Of a stretch of 64,000 nt of DNA, positions 33,051-41,175 are shown piece after piece. The stretch is from Pseudogemmobacter hezensis (GTDB taxonomy: Bacteria > Pseudomonadota > Alphaproteobacteria > Rhodobacterales > Rhodobacteraceae): NCBI RefSeq assembly GCF_013155295.1, contig NZ_JABJXT010000010.1:62001-126000 (forward strand). The letters run 5' to 3'. The notes beneath the pieces are model-generated. The model ran no database searches. It saw only the letters and a list, made by a program, of their open reading frames with translations, and had not been told where the DNA came from. Position 1 is the first letter of the stretch. Each line of letters starts with the position of its first letter. The position numbers and the translations under genes were made by a program.

Positions 33051-33833
33051 TTACTCTTCGATCACTGCGGGCAGGTCGAAGCCGAAGTAATGTTTGAAGA
33101 TGGTGTTCAGCTCGCCGCTTGCGAGGTCAGCCTGCACCCATTCATCGACGGCCGCTTTCAGCGCGGGCTCGCCCTTGCGGATGCCGACGCCATAGGGCAG
33201 CTCTTTCAGCACGATTTTCGAGACCAGCGGATCCTGAGGACGACGCTCGTTGATGGCGTTCAGGATCCCGGTCGGGCCGACGAAATAGTCGTTCTGGCCC
33301 GAGACGACCGAGGTGATCACCGTCGGATTGTCGTCATAGCGCATGACGGTCACGCCGGGGATCTTCGAGGCTTCGGCATCATTGGTCGAGCCACGCACAA
33401 CCGCAACCGACTTGCCGTTCAGATCGTCCAGCGTTTCAACCTTGGTGCTTTCCGTTGCGGCAACCAGGATCGGGATCACCGCATAGGCCTGCGAGTAGTC
33501 GATCACCTCACGGCGCTCTGGCGTCATTGCCAGCGCGGCCATCACCAGATCGGCCTTGCCGGTCAGCAGGAAGGGGATGCGGTTCGGGTCGGTGGTCTCG
33601 ACGATCTCAAGCTCGACGCCCAGATGCTTGGCCAGCAGGCGGGCGGATTCCACCTCGGCCCCGGTCGGCTGCATCGAGGCATCCATGCTGCCCCAGGGGC
33701 TGGAGCCAAGGTCGATCGCCACGCGGACCACGCCACGCGCACGGATATCGTCAAGCGTATCGGCGGCGGCCAGGCCGGGGATCATGGTTGCGGCGATCAG
33801 GCCAGCGCTCAGCAGCAGGTTCCGTCTTTTCAT
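33051..33833 (-). CDS. ABC transporter periplasmic binding protein (polar amino-acid family)
   Basis: 260 aa. The signal peptide is RRNLLLSAGLIAATMIPGLAAA, cut before DTLDDIR. The mature part has the family-3 (PBPb) fold: DIRARGVVRVAIDLGSSPWGSMD, LLTGKADLVMAALAMTPERREVIDYSQAY. Homologues usually bind amino acids, but this gene sits with uxuA/uxuB, so the ligand could be a sugar acid; that is inference. It is followed by a strong hairpin and then uxuA, and preceded by its ATPase and two permease genes. Confidence 0.88.
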   Translation of the reverse strand: MKRRNLLLSAGLIAATMIPGLAAADTLDDIRARGVVRVAIDLGSSPWGSMDASMQPTGAEVESARLLAKHLGVELEIVETTDPNRIPFLLTGKADLVMAALAMTPERREVIDYSQAYAVIPILVAATESTKVETLDDLNGKSVAVVRGSTNDAEASKIPGVTVMRYDDNPTVITSVVSGQNDYFVGPTGILNAINERRPQDPLVSKIVLKELPYGVGIRKGEPALKAAVDEWVQADLASGELNTIFKHYFGFDLPAVIEE

Positions 33834-33867
33834 CTTGCTCCTCCTTCAGGACAGATTACGTCTTTGT

Positions 33868-34596
33868 TTACAGGCCATTGCTGAGGAAGGCCCTCAGTTC
33901 CTGGCTTTGCGGGTTCTCCAGCATCGCGCCCGGTCCTTCCTCCTGGACCTTGCCCTTATGCATAAAGACGACCTTGTTTGCGACGCGGCGCGCGAAGGCC
34001 ATTTCGTGGGTGACCAGCACCATGCTCATCCCGCCGCGGGCGAGATCTTCCATCACGCGCAGCACTTCGCCCGTCAGCTGCGGGTCAAGCGCCGAGGTGA
34101 CCTCGTCGAAAAGCATCAGCTTGGGCTTCATCGCCAGCGAGCGGGCGATGGCGACGCGCTGTGCCTGGCCGCCCGAAAGCTGCTCGGGGTAGCTTTCGGC
34201 CTTGTCGGCCAGGCCCACCTTTTCCAGCACCTCATGCGCCAGGGCGCGGGCATCGGACTTCGACAGTTTCTTCACGCTGCGCGGCGCCAGCATGATGTTC
34301 TGCTCGACCGTCAGATGCGGGAAGAGGTTATAGCTCTGGAACACGATCCCCACATCGCGGCGCAGCGCACGCCGATCCAGCGCTGGATCGTGGATCTTGT
34401 GGCCGCAGACGGTGATCTCGCCCGAGTTGATCGTTTCCAGCGCATTGACGCAACGCAGCGCGGTGGATTTCCCCGAGCCCGAGGCCCCGATCACGGCGGT
34501 CACTTCGCCCGGGCCCACGTCAAAGGTCACACCTTTCAGGACCTCGACCGCGCCAAAGCTTTTATGGACATCGCGGAGACTAACGACTGCCGACAT
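33868..34596 (-). CDS. ABC transporter ATP-binding protein (GlnQ-like)
   Basis: 242 aa from the ATG at 34596, which has AAAGGAAA upstream. Walker A is IGASGSGKST near residue 36, the signature LSGGQAQRVAIAR near 137 and Walker B LMLFDEVTSALDP near 160. It matches the polar-amino-acid ATPase family (~240 aa). Its start lies inside the end of the preceding permease gene, so the two are coupled. It powers the importer made by the adjacent permease and binding-protein genes. Confidence 0.93.
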   Translation of the reverse strand: MSAVVSLRDVHKSFGAVEVLKGVTFDVGPGEVTAVIGASGSGKSTALRCVNALETINSGEITVCGHKIHDPALDRRALRRDVGIVFQSYNLFPHLTVEQNIMLAPRSVKKLSKSDARALAHEVLEKVGLADKAESYPEQLSGGQAQRVAIARSLAMKPKLMLFDEVTSALDPQLTGEVLRVMEDLARGGMSMVLVTHEMAFARRVANKVVFMHKGKVQEEGPGAMLENPQSQELRAFLSNGL

Positions 34597-35233
34597 GGAG
34601 TTTCCTTTCAAGGCTGCGGCTCCACATCGAAAGCGGGAAGCACATCGCAAAGTAGAAGCAGGCGACGATCAGGAAGATCGGAAGCGGTTCAAAGATGGCG
34701 TTGTTGACCACCTTGCCGGCCTGGGCCAGTTCGATGAAGCCGATCACCGAGGCCAGTGAGGTGTTCTTGATGATCTGCACAAGAAAGCCGACGGTCGGCG
34801 GTGTTGCGATCTTCAGCGCCTGCGGCAGGATCACCTGGAACATGCGCTGAAAGCGGTTCAGGCCAAGGCAATCTGCGGCCTCCCACTGGGTTTTCGGAAC
34901 CGACTGCAGACAGCCGCGCCAGATCTCGGCCAGGAAGGCCGAGGAATAGACCGTCAGCGCCGCCCCGGCGGAAATGATCGCGGGCAGTTTGTCAAAGCCC
35001 AGGATTGCGATCCCGAAATACAGCAGGAACAGCAAGACCAGCAGCGGCGTGCCCTGGATGATCTGGATCCAGGTGGCGGCTGCCAGCCGGATCAGGCGAT
35101 TGGTCGAGATCCGGCCAAGCGCCACGATGAACCCCAGCACCGAGCCGCCGACAAAGGCGATCAGCGAAAGCCCGACCGTCCAGAGCGCACCATGGGCGAG
35201 ATATTCGAACTGAGCAAGATTCAAAGGCATCAT
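34580..35233 (-). CDS. ABC transporter permease (HisM/GlnP-like), subunit 2
   Basis: 217 aa with five hydrophobic helices. The coupling loop is EAADCLGLNRFQRMFQVILPQALKIATPP near residues 130-158. It overlaps the ATPase gene by 17 bases and follows the other permease gene by 10 bases. The two permeases should form a heterodimer. Confidence 0.92.
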   Translation of the reverse strand: MMPLNLAQFEYLAHGALWTVGLSLIAFVGGSVLGFIVALGRISTNRLIRLAAATWIQIIQGTPLLVLLFLLYFGIAILGFDKLPAIISAGAALTVYSSAFLAEIWRGCLQSVPKTQWEAADCLGLNRFQRMFQVILPQALKIATPPTVGFLVQIIKNTSLASVIGFIELAQAGKVVNNAIFEPLPIFLIVACFYFAMCFPLSMWSRSLERKLHVGSR

Positions 35234-35243
35234 CTTCCCCTCC

Positions 35244-35927
35244 TCAGATGGTTGTGCCGAGCTTGCGCCGGCGCGGGAAGATCAGCTGCCCGAACAGGAA
35301 GAAGGCTGCACGGACGATGAAGGACAGCAGGATATAGATCACCCCGGCCACGATATAGGTCTCAAGCGCGCGGAAGGTTTCCGACTGGATGCGGTTGGCG
35401 ATTGCCGTCAGCTCTTCGGCCGAGATCTGCGAGGTGATCGACGAGGCCAGCATCAAAAGCACATATTGGCTGGTCAGCGCCGGATAGACCCGTTCAATCG
35501 CCGGGCGCACGATCACATGCCAGTAGGTCTGCACCTGTGAAAGCCCAAGGCAGGTTGCGGCCTCGACCTGCGAGCGATGGATCGACTGCAGGCCGGCCCG
35601 CACGATTTCGCAGGTATAGGCGCCGATATTGATCACCAGTGCCGCAACGGCCGCAAAATTCGCCGAGACTTTCAGGCCCGCCATGGCAAAGCCGAAATAG
35701 ATCAGGAAGATCTGGATCAGGAAGGGCGTGTTACGGATGATCTCGACATAGCTCGCAATCACCCATTTCAGCCAGCGCGGCCCATCTGCGCGGCCAATGG
35801 CGCAAAGCGTGCCCAGGATGCAGCCAAAGACCGTCGAGATTGCCGAAAGCTGCAGCGTAAGCCAGGCTCCGGCAAGGAATTGTGGCCAATAGGTCCACAG
35901 GAATGAGAAGTCGAACGTGTATGACAA
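35244..35927 (-). CDS. ABC transporter permease (HisQ/GlnP-like), subunit 1
   Basis: 227 aa with hydrophobic helices from about residue 9 and the coupling loop VEAATCLGLSQVQTYWHVIVRPAIERVYP near 136-164. It is the first gene of the minus-strand hexuronate/ABC operon. Its 5' side faces the GntR regulator gene across a 332-base regulatory region, so the operon is probably controlled by that regulator. Confidence 0.92.
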   Translation of the reverse strand: MSYTFDFSFLWTYWPQFLAGAWLTLQLSAISTVFGCILGTLCAIGRADGPRWLKWVIASYVEIIRNTPFLIQIFLIYFGFAMAGLKVSANFAAVAALVINIGAYTCEIVRAGLQSIHRSQVEAATCLGLSQVQTYWHVIVRPAIERVYPALTSQYVLLMLASSITSQISAEELTAIANRIQSETFRALETYIVAGVIYILLSFIVRAAFFLFGQLIFPRRRKLGTTI

Positions 35928-36259
35928 GGCGTGATTTCCCGGCTCAGATCGCGGTTGCGCAGCTGTCTGCGAAAGATGGCGATGGCTTTTGACAGGCCAG
36001 ACACAGGAAAAGAGATGAATTTCTCCTCCGGGCGCTTATCCTGGCAGATGCCTGACTGGCAGATGTCTGAAAGCGCGGGAAATCCCTTTGATCCTGGCCT
36101 GCCACGTGGCGGCGAAGACCACTCTCCCCTGGTCTCATTCGCGTCATGCACCCTCCCCGGTCCACAGCGTAAGTTCTTTATCGACAAAACACATAAATGC
36201 GCTATGCAGGTCAATATGTTTTTTATGGAAAATAGACATCCTCTGGTGGCGTCCCCGAA
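35928..36259. promoter_or_regulatory. Divergent control region between the ABC/uxu operon and the GntR regulator
   Basis: It contains a 15-bp direct repeat, CTGGCAGATGCCTGA (36041-36055) and CTGGCAGATGTCTGA (36056-36070), each with a GGCA-GATG-CC-like dyad. It also has inverted arms AAAACACATA (36186-36195) and TATGTTTTTT (36215-36224) shortly before the regulator start. Either could be the GntR operator. The AT-rich arms lie where promoters of gntR would be expected. Confidence 0.55.
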
Positions 36260-37186
36260 ATGAAGACGAATTCCTTATTTAAAGCCTCGTATAATCAATG
36301 CCTTGATATGATTTCCGGGCTTGAGCCCGATGCTGTTTTTCCGACCGAAAGCAAGTTGTCCGACGCGCTTAAGATCAGCCGGACGACGGTGCGTGCGATC
36401 CTGAATCGGATGTCTGACGAGGGGATCATCCGGCTGCAGGGGCGCGAAAAGACATTGCTGCGTGCCCCTGTTCCGGGGGATCGATTCGCGCAAAACGTGG
36501 TCGAGCCGGTGTCGCGGATCGCAGAGAAACGGGTGATGGAATGGCTGGTCGGCCCCGATTGCGTGGTGGGGGCGCTGATCAACGCGCTTGATCTGTCGCG
36601 CCGCCTTGATCTTTCGGTTTCGGCGGTGCGCGATTGCCTGGCACGGTTCGAGCATTTCGGCATTGTCACGCGCGAGGAAAGCGGGCGCTGGCGCAGCCTT
36701 GGCCTGACCGCGGATCTGGTCAGCGAGCTTTTCGAGATCCGGGAAATCCAGGAATGCCGCGCGCTTGAGCGGTTGATGCTCTTGCCCGACAGCCATCCGG
36801 CCTGGGCAGAGATTCGCCGGATCGGGGCCCGGCATCAGCTGCATCTGGAGGATAAAAAGCTGCTGCTGCGCGAGTTTACGATCTACGATTCACAGCTGCA
36901 CCTGACCATTGCCAGCGTGGCAAGCAACCGCTTTTTCATTGAAAGCCATTCGCTGATGGGGCTGATTTTCCCCTATCACTATGATACTGATATGGAACAG
37001 AATTTCGGCAGGCAGCGCCAGGCGGTGCTGGAGCATCTGACCTATATCGACGCTTTGATGCAGCGCGATCTGGCAGCCGCCAAAGAGGCTTGTCTTGCCC
37101 ATTTGCATTCGGCGCTGGCAACCTTGCTGAACTCTATCGAGATGAAGGCCGGCGTCCTGGTCTTTCCGCAGGCCAGCCGCACATGA
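36260..37186 (+). CDS. GntR/FadR-type regulator with two tandem helix-turn-helix domains and an FCD domain
   Basis: 308 aa, longer than the usual 220-250 of FCD regulators. Residues ~18-70 form one GntR-type winged helix (VFPTESKLSDALKISRTTVR; NRMSDEGII). A second one follows near 95-140 (LDLSRRLDLSVSAVRDCLARFEHFGIVTREESG). The C-terminal FCD ligand domain covers ~155-300 with likely metal-binding His residues (FTIYDSQLHLTIASV; HLTYIDALMQRDLAAAKEACLAHL). It is divergent from the ABC/uxu operon and likely senses a sugar acid. Two HTH domains per subunit are unusual. A 13-bp tandem repeat begins inside its last codons. Confidence 0.85.
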   Translation: MKTNSLFKASYNQCLDMISGLEPDAVFPTESKLSDALKISRTTVRAILNRMSDEGIIRLQGREKTLLRAPVPGDRFAQNVVEPVSRIAEKRVMEWLVGPDCVVGALINALDLSRRLDLSVSAVRDCLARFEHFGIVTREESGRWRSLGLTADLVSELFEIREIQECRALERLMLLPDSHPAWAEIRRIGARHQLHLEDKKLLLREFTIYDSQLHLTIASVASNRFFIESHSLMGLIFPYHYDTDMEQNFGRQRQAVLEHLTYIDALMQRDLAAAKEACLAHLHSALATLLNSIEMKAGVLVFPQASRT

Positions 37187-37231
37187 CTGACGCACATGAC
37201 TGACGCGCATGACTGGCGCACATGACTGGCG
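37180..37231 (+). repeat. 13-bp tandem repeat (x4) spanning the regulator's stop codon
   Basis: Four units in a row: CACATGACTGACG (37180-37192, 37193-37205), CGCATGACTGGCG (37206-37218) and CACATGACTGGCG (37219-37231). The stop codon TGA (37184-37186) is in unit 1. A TGA recurs in every unit, and because 13 is not a multiple of 3 stops appear in different frames. Confidence 0.9.
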
Positions 37232-37278
37232 CGCAGGCGTAGGGCTGTGCCATCGGCCTGCGCAGCCTTTGCCGGCAA

Positions 37279-38181
37279 TCACCTTTTGCCTGAGGTCAGC
37301 CAGACGCCCAGCATGGTGATCGCAAGTCCGGCGAACATGATCGGGGTCAGCGGTTCTGAAAACAGCGCCCAGGCCCAGATCATCGTGACCGGGGGGCTGA
37401 GATAGATCGCGGCGCTGACTCTGGCGGCGGGAAAGATACGCAGCGCGGTGTAATAGACCGAATAGGTCGCAAAGGTTGCGATCAGAACCAGCCAGGCGAT
37501 CCCGGTCATGAATTGCAGCGTCAGCGGCGGTGCCAGCCCCTCGCCTGCGATCAGGGCGCAGGCTCCGAACAGAAGGGCGCTGGTCAGGGTGTGGATGCAA
37601 AGGCTCTGATACACCGGGATGTGCAGGATCGGCTGCCTGCGATGCAGGATCGAGGCCAGCGCAAAGACCAGCATCGAGGCCACCGTCAGCCCATAGGCCC
37701 AAAGCGGCGCGGTGCCAAAGCTCAGGCTGTCGAAGCTGACCACCAGCACGCCGCCCAGAGCGATGACCGTGCCCAGCCATTGCCGCCCCGTCAGGCGCTC
37801 GCCCAGCAGGGGCTGCGACATTGCCGCAATCGCCAGCGGCAAAAGGTCTGAGATCAGCGCCACGAGGCCGGTCGGAACCCGCTGGCCGATCGCCAGCGCA
37901 AAACCACCCAGATAAAGAAACACCGCCATCACGCCAAAGCCCATCTGCGCCAGAATGGCCCTGAACGACAGGCGCGGGCCGAAGGCGATTGCGAATGGCA
38001 AAAGGATCAGCCCCGAGATCAGCGTGCGCCAGAACAGCAAAAGCGCGATCCCGGCCTCTTCATTTGCATAGCGGATGCCGACGAAGCCGGAACTCCAGCC
38101 GACGATCAGCACGAAGGCCATGGCGGGCCACAAAAGCGGGTGATGGCTACGGATCGGCAGCGCGGTGGCAAGGTCGGACAT
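37279..38181 (-). CDS. DMT-superfamily (EamA) exporter
   Basis: 300 aa from the ATG at 38181, with ten hydrophobic helices and the two EamA repeats (FVLIVGWSSGFVGIRYANEE near residue 21; IAWLVLIATFATYSVYYTALR near 230). Homologues export amino acids, drugs or other metabolites; the substrate is not readable. It faces a LysR regulator gene across a 167-base region, which suggests that regulator controls it. Confidence 0.9.
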   Translation of the reverse strand: MSDLATALPIRSHHPLLWPAMAFVLIVGWSSGFVGIRYANEEAGIALLLFWRTLISGLILLPFAIAFGPRLSFRAILAQMGFGVMAVFLYLGGFALAIGQRVPTGLVALISDLLPLAIAAMSQPLLGERLTGRQWLGTVIALGGVLVVSFDSLSFGTAPLWAYGLTVASMLVFALASILHRRQPILHIPVYQSLCIHTLTSALLFGACALIAGEGLAPPLTLQFMTGIAWLVLIATFATYSVYYTALRIFPAARVSAAIYLSPPVTMIWAWALFSEPLTPIMFAGLAITMLGVWLTSGKR

Positions 38182-38274
38182 TTCGCATCCCGGGTTGAAC
38201 TGGATGGCCTTGCCTAAGGCCGGGCGCGACGATCTGCACATGACAAATTTCGATGCGATCATGACAATAGTGCC

Positions 38275-38309
38275 GCCAGGGTAATGAATCATTGCATCAT
38301 CACCCTGGC
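38275..38309. promoter_or_regulatory. Inverted repeat between the DMT exporter and LysR genes
   Basis: GCCAGGGT (38275-38282) and ACCCTGGC (38302-38309) are perfect arms 19 bases apart, located 40 bases before the LysR start. It is a good candidate LysR operator in the divergent promoter region. Confidence 0.6.
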
Positions 38310-38348
38310 TGGCGTCATACTGGCCTCAGTCAGGTCGAAGGTGCTTTA

Positions 38349-39239
38349 ATGAGCGATTTCTCTTCCCGCCGTCTGGATATCGACGCCCTGCGTGCGGTCA
38401 GGGCGATCCGCCAGCATGGCGGTGTGACCCGCGCAGCAGAGGCGCTAGGGCTGACGCAATCTGCCGTCAGTCATAAGATCAAACGGCTGGAAAGCAGTCT
38501 TGATTGCGAGATCCTTGCCCGTAAGGCGGGTGCTTCGCTTTTCACGCAGCAGGGCGAAGAGTTGCTGACCTATGCCGATCGCATTCTCAGCCTGCATGAC
38601 GAGGCGCTGCTCAGCCTGACCAAGACCGATCTCAGCGGCCGGATCCTGCTGGGCCTGACCGAGGATACCACCTGCTCGGATCTTGCGCGGATCCTTGGGC
38701 GGTTCCACCGGCTGCATCCGCAGGTTTCGGTGCGCATAAAGGTGCGGATGAGCCTGGTGCTGCGGGCCATGCTTGAGCGGGGCGAGCTGGATGCGGCCAT
38801 TGTGCAGATCTTTGCCCATGAGATCCGGCCTGCCGATGTGGTGCTGCTGCGCGAGGGGTTGCATTGGGTGAAATCACGCGAGCTGGCGCTGCCGCCCGAT
38901 GGCGCGGTGCCGTTTTTGTCCTTTGATGATGCTTGCTTTTATCGGCAATGGGCGCTGGATATCGGCCAGGACAGCGGGGCGATGCTGGAAACCGTGTTTG
39001 AATGCTCAAGTGCGGCAGGGATCACGGCGGCGGTGAATGCGGGGCTTGGCGTGGCCCTGCTGAGCGAGCGTCACATCGGCCCGGGGACCGAGGTGATTGC
39101 CGACAGGTTCCCCGCGCCGCCGGGGCTGGCCTATGTGATCCGACGCTCGCGCAAGGCGCGCAACCCTGCGCTGGAAAGCCTGATCGCAGAGGTAAGCGCC
39201 GAGATCGCGCGCAATGGCGGCCTGTCCCTTGCCGCCTGA
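38349..39239 (+). CDS. LysR-family transcriptional regulator
   Basis: 296 aa from the ATG at 38349, preceded by GAAGGTG. The N-terminal HTH is LRAVRAIRQHGGVTRAAEALGLTQSAVSHKIKRLE (residues ~13-48), followed by the effector domain with LLREGLHWVKS and the typical GITAAVNAGLGVALLSERHI near 235. It is divergent from the EamA transporter and probably regulates it. No ligand can be assigned. Confidence 0.93.
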   Translation: MSDFSSRRLDIDALRAVRAIRQHGGVTRAAEALGLTQSAVSHKIKRLESSLDCEILARKAGASLFTQQGEELLTYADRILSLHDEALLSLTKTDLSGRILLGLTEDTTCSDLARILGRFHRLHPQVSVRIKVRMSLVLRAMLERGELDAAIVQIFAHEIRPADVVLLREGLHWVKSRELALPPDGAVPFLSFDDACFYRQWALDIGQDSGAMLETVFECSSAAGITAAVNAGLGVALLSERHIGPGTEVIADRFPAPPGLAYVIRRSRKARNPALESLIAEVSAEIARNGGLSLAA

Positions 39240-39444
39240 AGGGCACAGCCGCGGCCGGGGCATATAGCCGTGAAAGCGCGCAAACCAGCCGCCGACTGTT
39301 GCGCATCGGAAGCGGCCACATGCGGATGCGGCGCAGAGCCGCGGTGAAATCTTGACAAATCAAGGTGGGAATTGCAGGGCGGTCTGATCTCTTTTCCCCC
39401 CACGTCATTCCCGGCGCGGCCTGCAGCCTTTCGGAGCTATTCTG

Positions 39445-39963
39445 ATGGATGATGTAAGAGCAGAGCAGCTGGAACGCCTATACCGCAGCGAGCGTGAGCG
39501 TCTTTCAAAGATCGCGCATCGGCGGGTGGGGGCGGCGGCTGCGGCAGATGTCGTCCAGGACCTGTTTGCCGCGCTATGGGGCCGGGCGTGCGAGCATGTG
39601 AAATTCACGCCCTCTTATTTGGCCCGCGCCACACGCTTTACCGCGATCAGCCACTTTCGGGCCGAAAGCCGCCGCGCAAAAACCTTAAGCGGCCTGACCG
39701 AGGCGCAATATGCCGCGCCTGCGCTTTCGCCGGAACAGATCCTCGCCGCCCGCCAGGAGCTGCAGCGGACCGAGGCCGCCATTCAGGCGCTGCCAGTCCG
39801 AACCCGCCAGGTTTTCCTGCTGAACCGGCTGCACGGCTGCACCTATGACGAAATCGCCCTCGGGCTGGAGATCTCTGTCAGCACGGTCGAGCGTGAGATG
39901 GCGCGGGCGATCCTGGCCTGCCGGGCCGCGATCCCCGAAGCCGAACCGCCGCCGGCCCGCTGA
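39445..39963 (+). CDS. fecI: ECF sigma factor, FecI-like
   Basis: 172 aa. Region 2 is near residues 8-75 (LERLYRSERERLSKIAHRRVG; VVQDLFAALW) and region 4 near 110-160 (LPVRTRQVFLLNRLHGCTYDEIALGLEISVSTVERE). It directs RNA polymerase to an iron-uptake operon when activated through FecR. A CGGAG lies before the start. It is followed by fecR and the TonB receptor, the standard three-gene cell-surface signalling set. Confidence 0.93.
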   Translation: MDDVRAEQLERLYRSERERLSKIAHRRVGAAAAADVVQDLFAALWGRACEHVKFTPSYLARATRFTAISHFRAESRRAKTLSGLTEAQYAAPALSPEQILAARQELQRTEAAIQALPVRTRQVFLLNRLHGCTYDEIALGLEISVSTVEREMARAILACRAAIPEAEPPPAR

Positions 39964-40024
39964 TAAGGGCGGGCCTGGGGGGTGCTGCCCCGATATGATT
40001 GCACTTGCGGAAAGCCAAATCCCG

Positions 40025-41017
40025 ATGACCATCGACAGATCTGCTCAGCCTGGAGATGCGGCGCGCGTGGAACGTGAGGCGATCGCCTGGTTCACCCGCA
40101 TGAATGGTCGCCCGACAATGACCGAACAGCGCGATTTTGATCATTGGCTGGCGGCCTCGCAGAGCCATGTCATGGCCTATCAGTCGGTTGTGCAGATGCT
40201 GGAAAATATCGGGCCGGGGGGGGCGGGCTTTGCCAGCGGCGGCGAGGATCTGGCCCTGCCTTTGCAAAGGATCGAGGCGCATCGTCAGAAAAAGAGCAGA
40301 CAGCTTGCCGCCAGGATCGTGACGGGCGGCATCCTTAGCGCGGTGCTTGGTTTCTGGATCTGGCTGGAACACCCCAATGCCTTGCAGAACCTGGGTGCCG
40401 ATTACGCAACGGCCCGCGCCGAGCGGGCGCGTTTCGTGCTGGCAGATGGCTCTGAGGTGCTGTTGGACGCAGATTCGGCGCTGGATGTTGATTTCACCCC
40501 GGGCGAGAGGCGCGTCCATCTCTTGCGCGGCTCTGCCGCCTTTACGGTTCGCCCCTCTGATCAGCCTTTCATCGTTGCGGCCGGCAAGGGTGAGGCGCGG
40601 GTGCTGGGCACGGTTTTCGATGTCAGCCTGCTGGGCGATCAGCAGGTGACGGTTACGCTTGCCAGTGGCAGCCTGCAGGTGACGACGGGCGGTGGCGGCG
40701 TGCTGCTTTCGCCCGGGCAAAGCGTCAGCTATGACAACCAGGCCCTGCGGCCCGTCGAAGCGGTGGATATTGCCGAGCGCACCGCCTGGCATGAGGGGCG
40801 GCTGATCTTCAATGATGCGCCGCTTGCCGATGTGCTGGAACAGATCGGGCGCTATCGGCGCGGCCGTATCGTGATCACCGATGCGGCCCTGGGGGCGCGC
40901 AGGGTCAGCGGCAATATCTCGCTTGAAAACGCCGATGCGGCCCTGCAGGCGCTGCAAACCTCGGTCGGGTTCTCGCTGACCAGTATTGCCGGGCGGGTGG
41001 TGATTGTCTCGCGCTGA
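40025..41017 (+). CDS. fecR: FecR-family anti-sigma factor
   Basis: 330 aa from the ATG at 40025, chosen because GGAAAG lies upstream and the preceding in-frame sequence is not protein-like. Residues ~12-55 form the cytoplasmic sigma-binding domain (EREAIAWFTRMNGRPTMTEQRDFDHWL). A transmembrane helix follows near 100-117 (IVTGGILSAVLGFWIWL). The FecR domain then follows, with a C-terminal STN-like part (VLEQIGRYRRGRIVITD). It senses the N-terminal signalling domain of the TonB receptor in the periplasm and controls FecI. Confidence 0.9.
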   Translation: MTIDRSAQPGDAARVEREAIAWFTRMNGRPTMTEQRDFDHWLAASQSHVMAYQSVVQMLENIGPGGAGFASGGEDLALPLQRIEAHRQKKSRQLAARIVTGGILSAVLGFWIWLEHPNALQNLGADYATARAERARFVLADGSEVLLDADSALDVDFTPGERRVHLLRGSAAFTVRPSDQPFIVAAGKGEARVLGTVFDVSLLGDQQVTVTLASGSLQVTTGGGGVLLSPGQSVSYDNQALRPVEAVDIAERTAWHEGRLIFNDAPLADVLEQIGRYRRGRIVITDAALGARRVSGNISLENADAALQALQTSVGFSLTSIAGRVVIVSR

Positions 41018-41175
41018 CGCCCCGAATCCACGGCTGTAAAACGCGCCGCATAATTTTTTGATTTTTTGTGAGGGGACCCCCCGGCCAGAGGCGATTGGTA
41101 ATATGAGAGGGCCGTAGCCAGCAGATCCCGCCAATCTCTCTCGTCAGGTCAGATCAGGGAAAGAGGTTCCGAAAC
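41018..41175 (+). promoter_or_regulatory. Leader of the TonB-receptor gene
   Basis: This 158-base gap holds two T6 runs (about 41053-41067) after a weak GC stem. It may contain an attenuator and the FecI-dependent promoter of the receptor gene. I cannot identify the -35/-10 elements with confidence. Confidence 0.35.

Noticed and set aside
37180-37231. Four regular repeats considered as a CRISPR array
   Set aside because: The units are contiguous 13-mers without spacers and no cas genes are present.
39878-41134. Minus-strand open frame (418 codons) opposite fecR
   Set aside because: The fecR frame has the family domains, and the antisense product is low-complexity.
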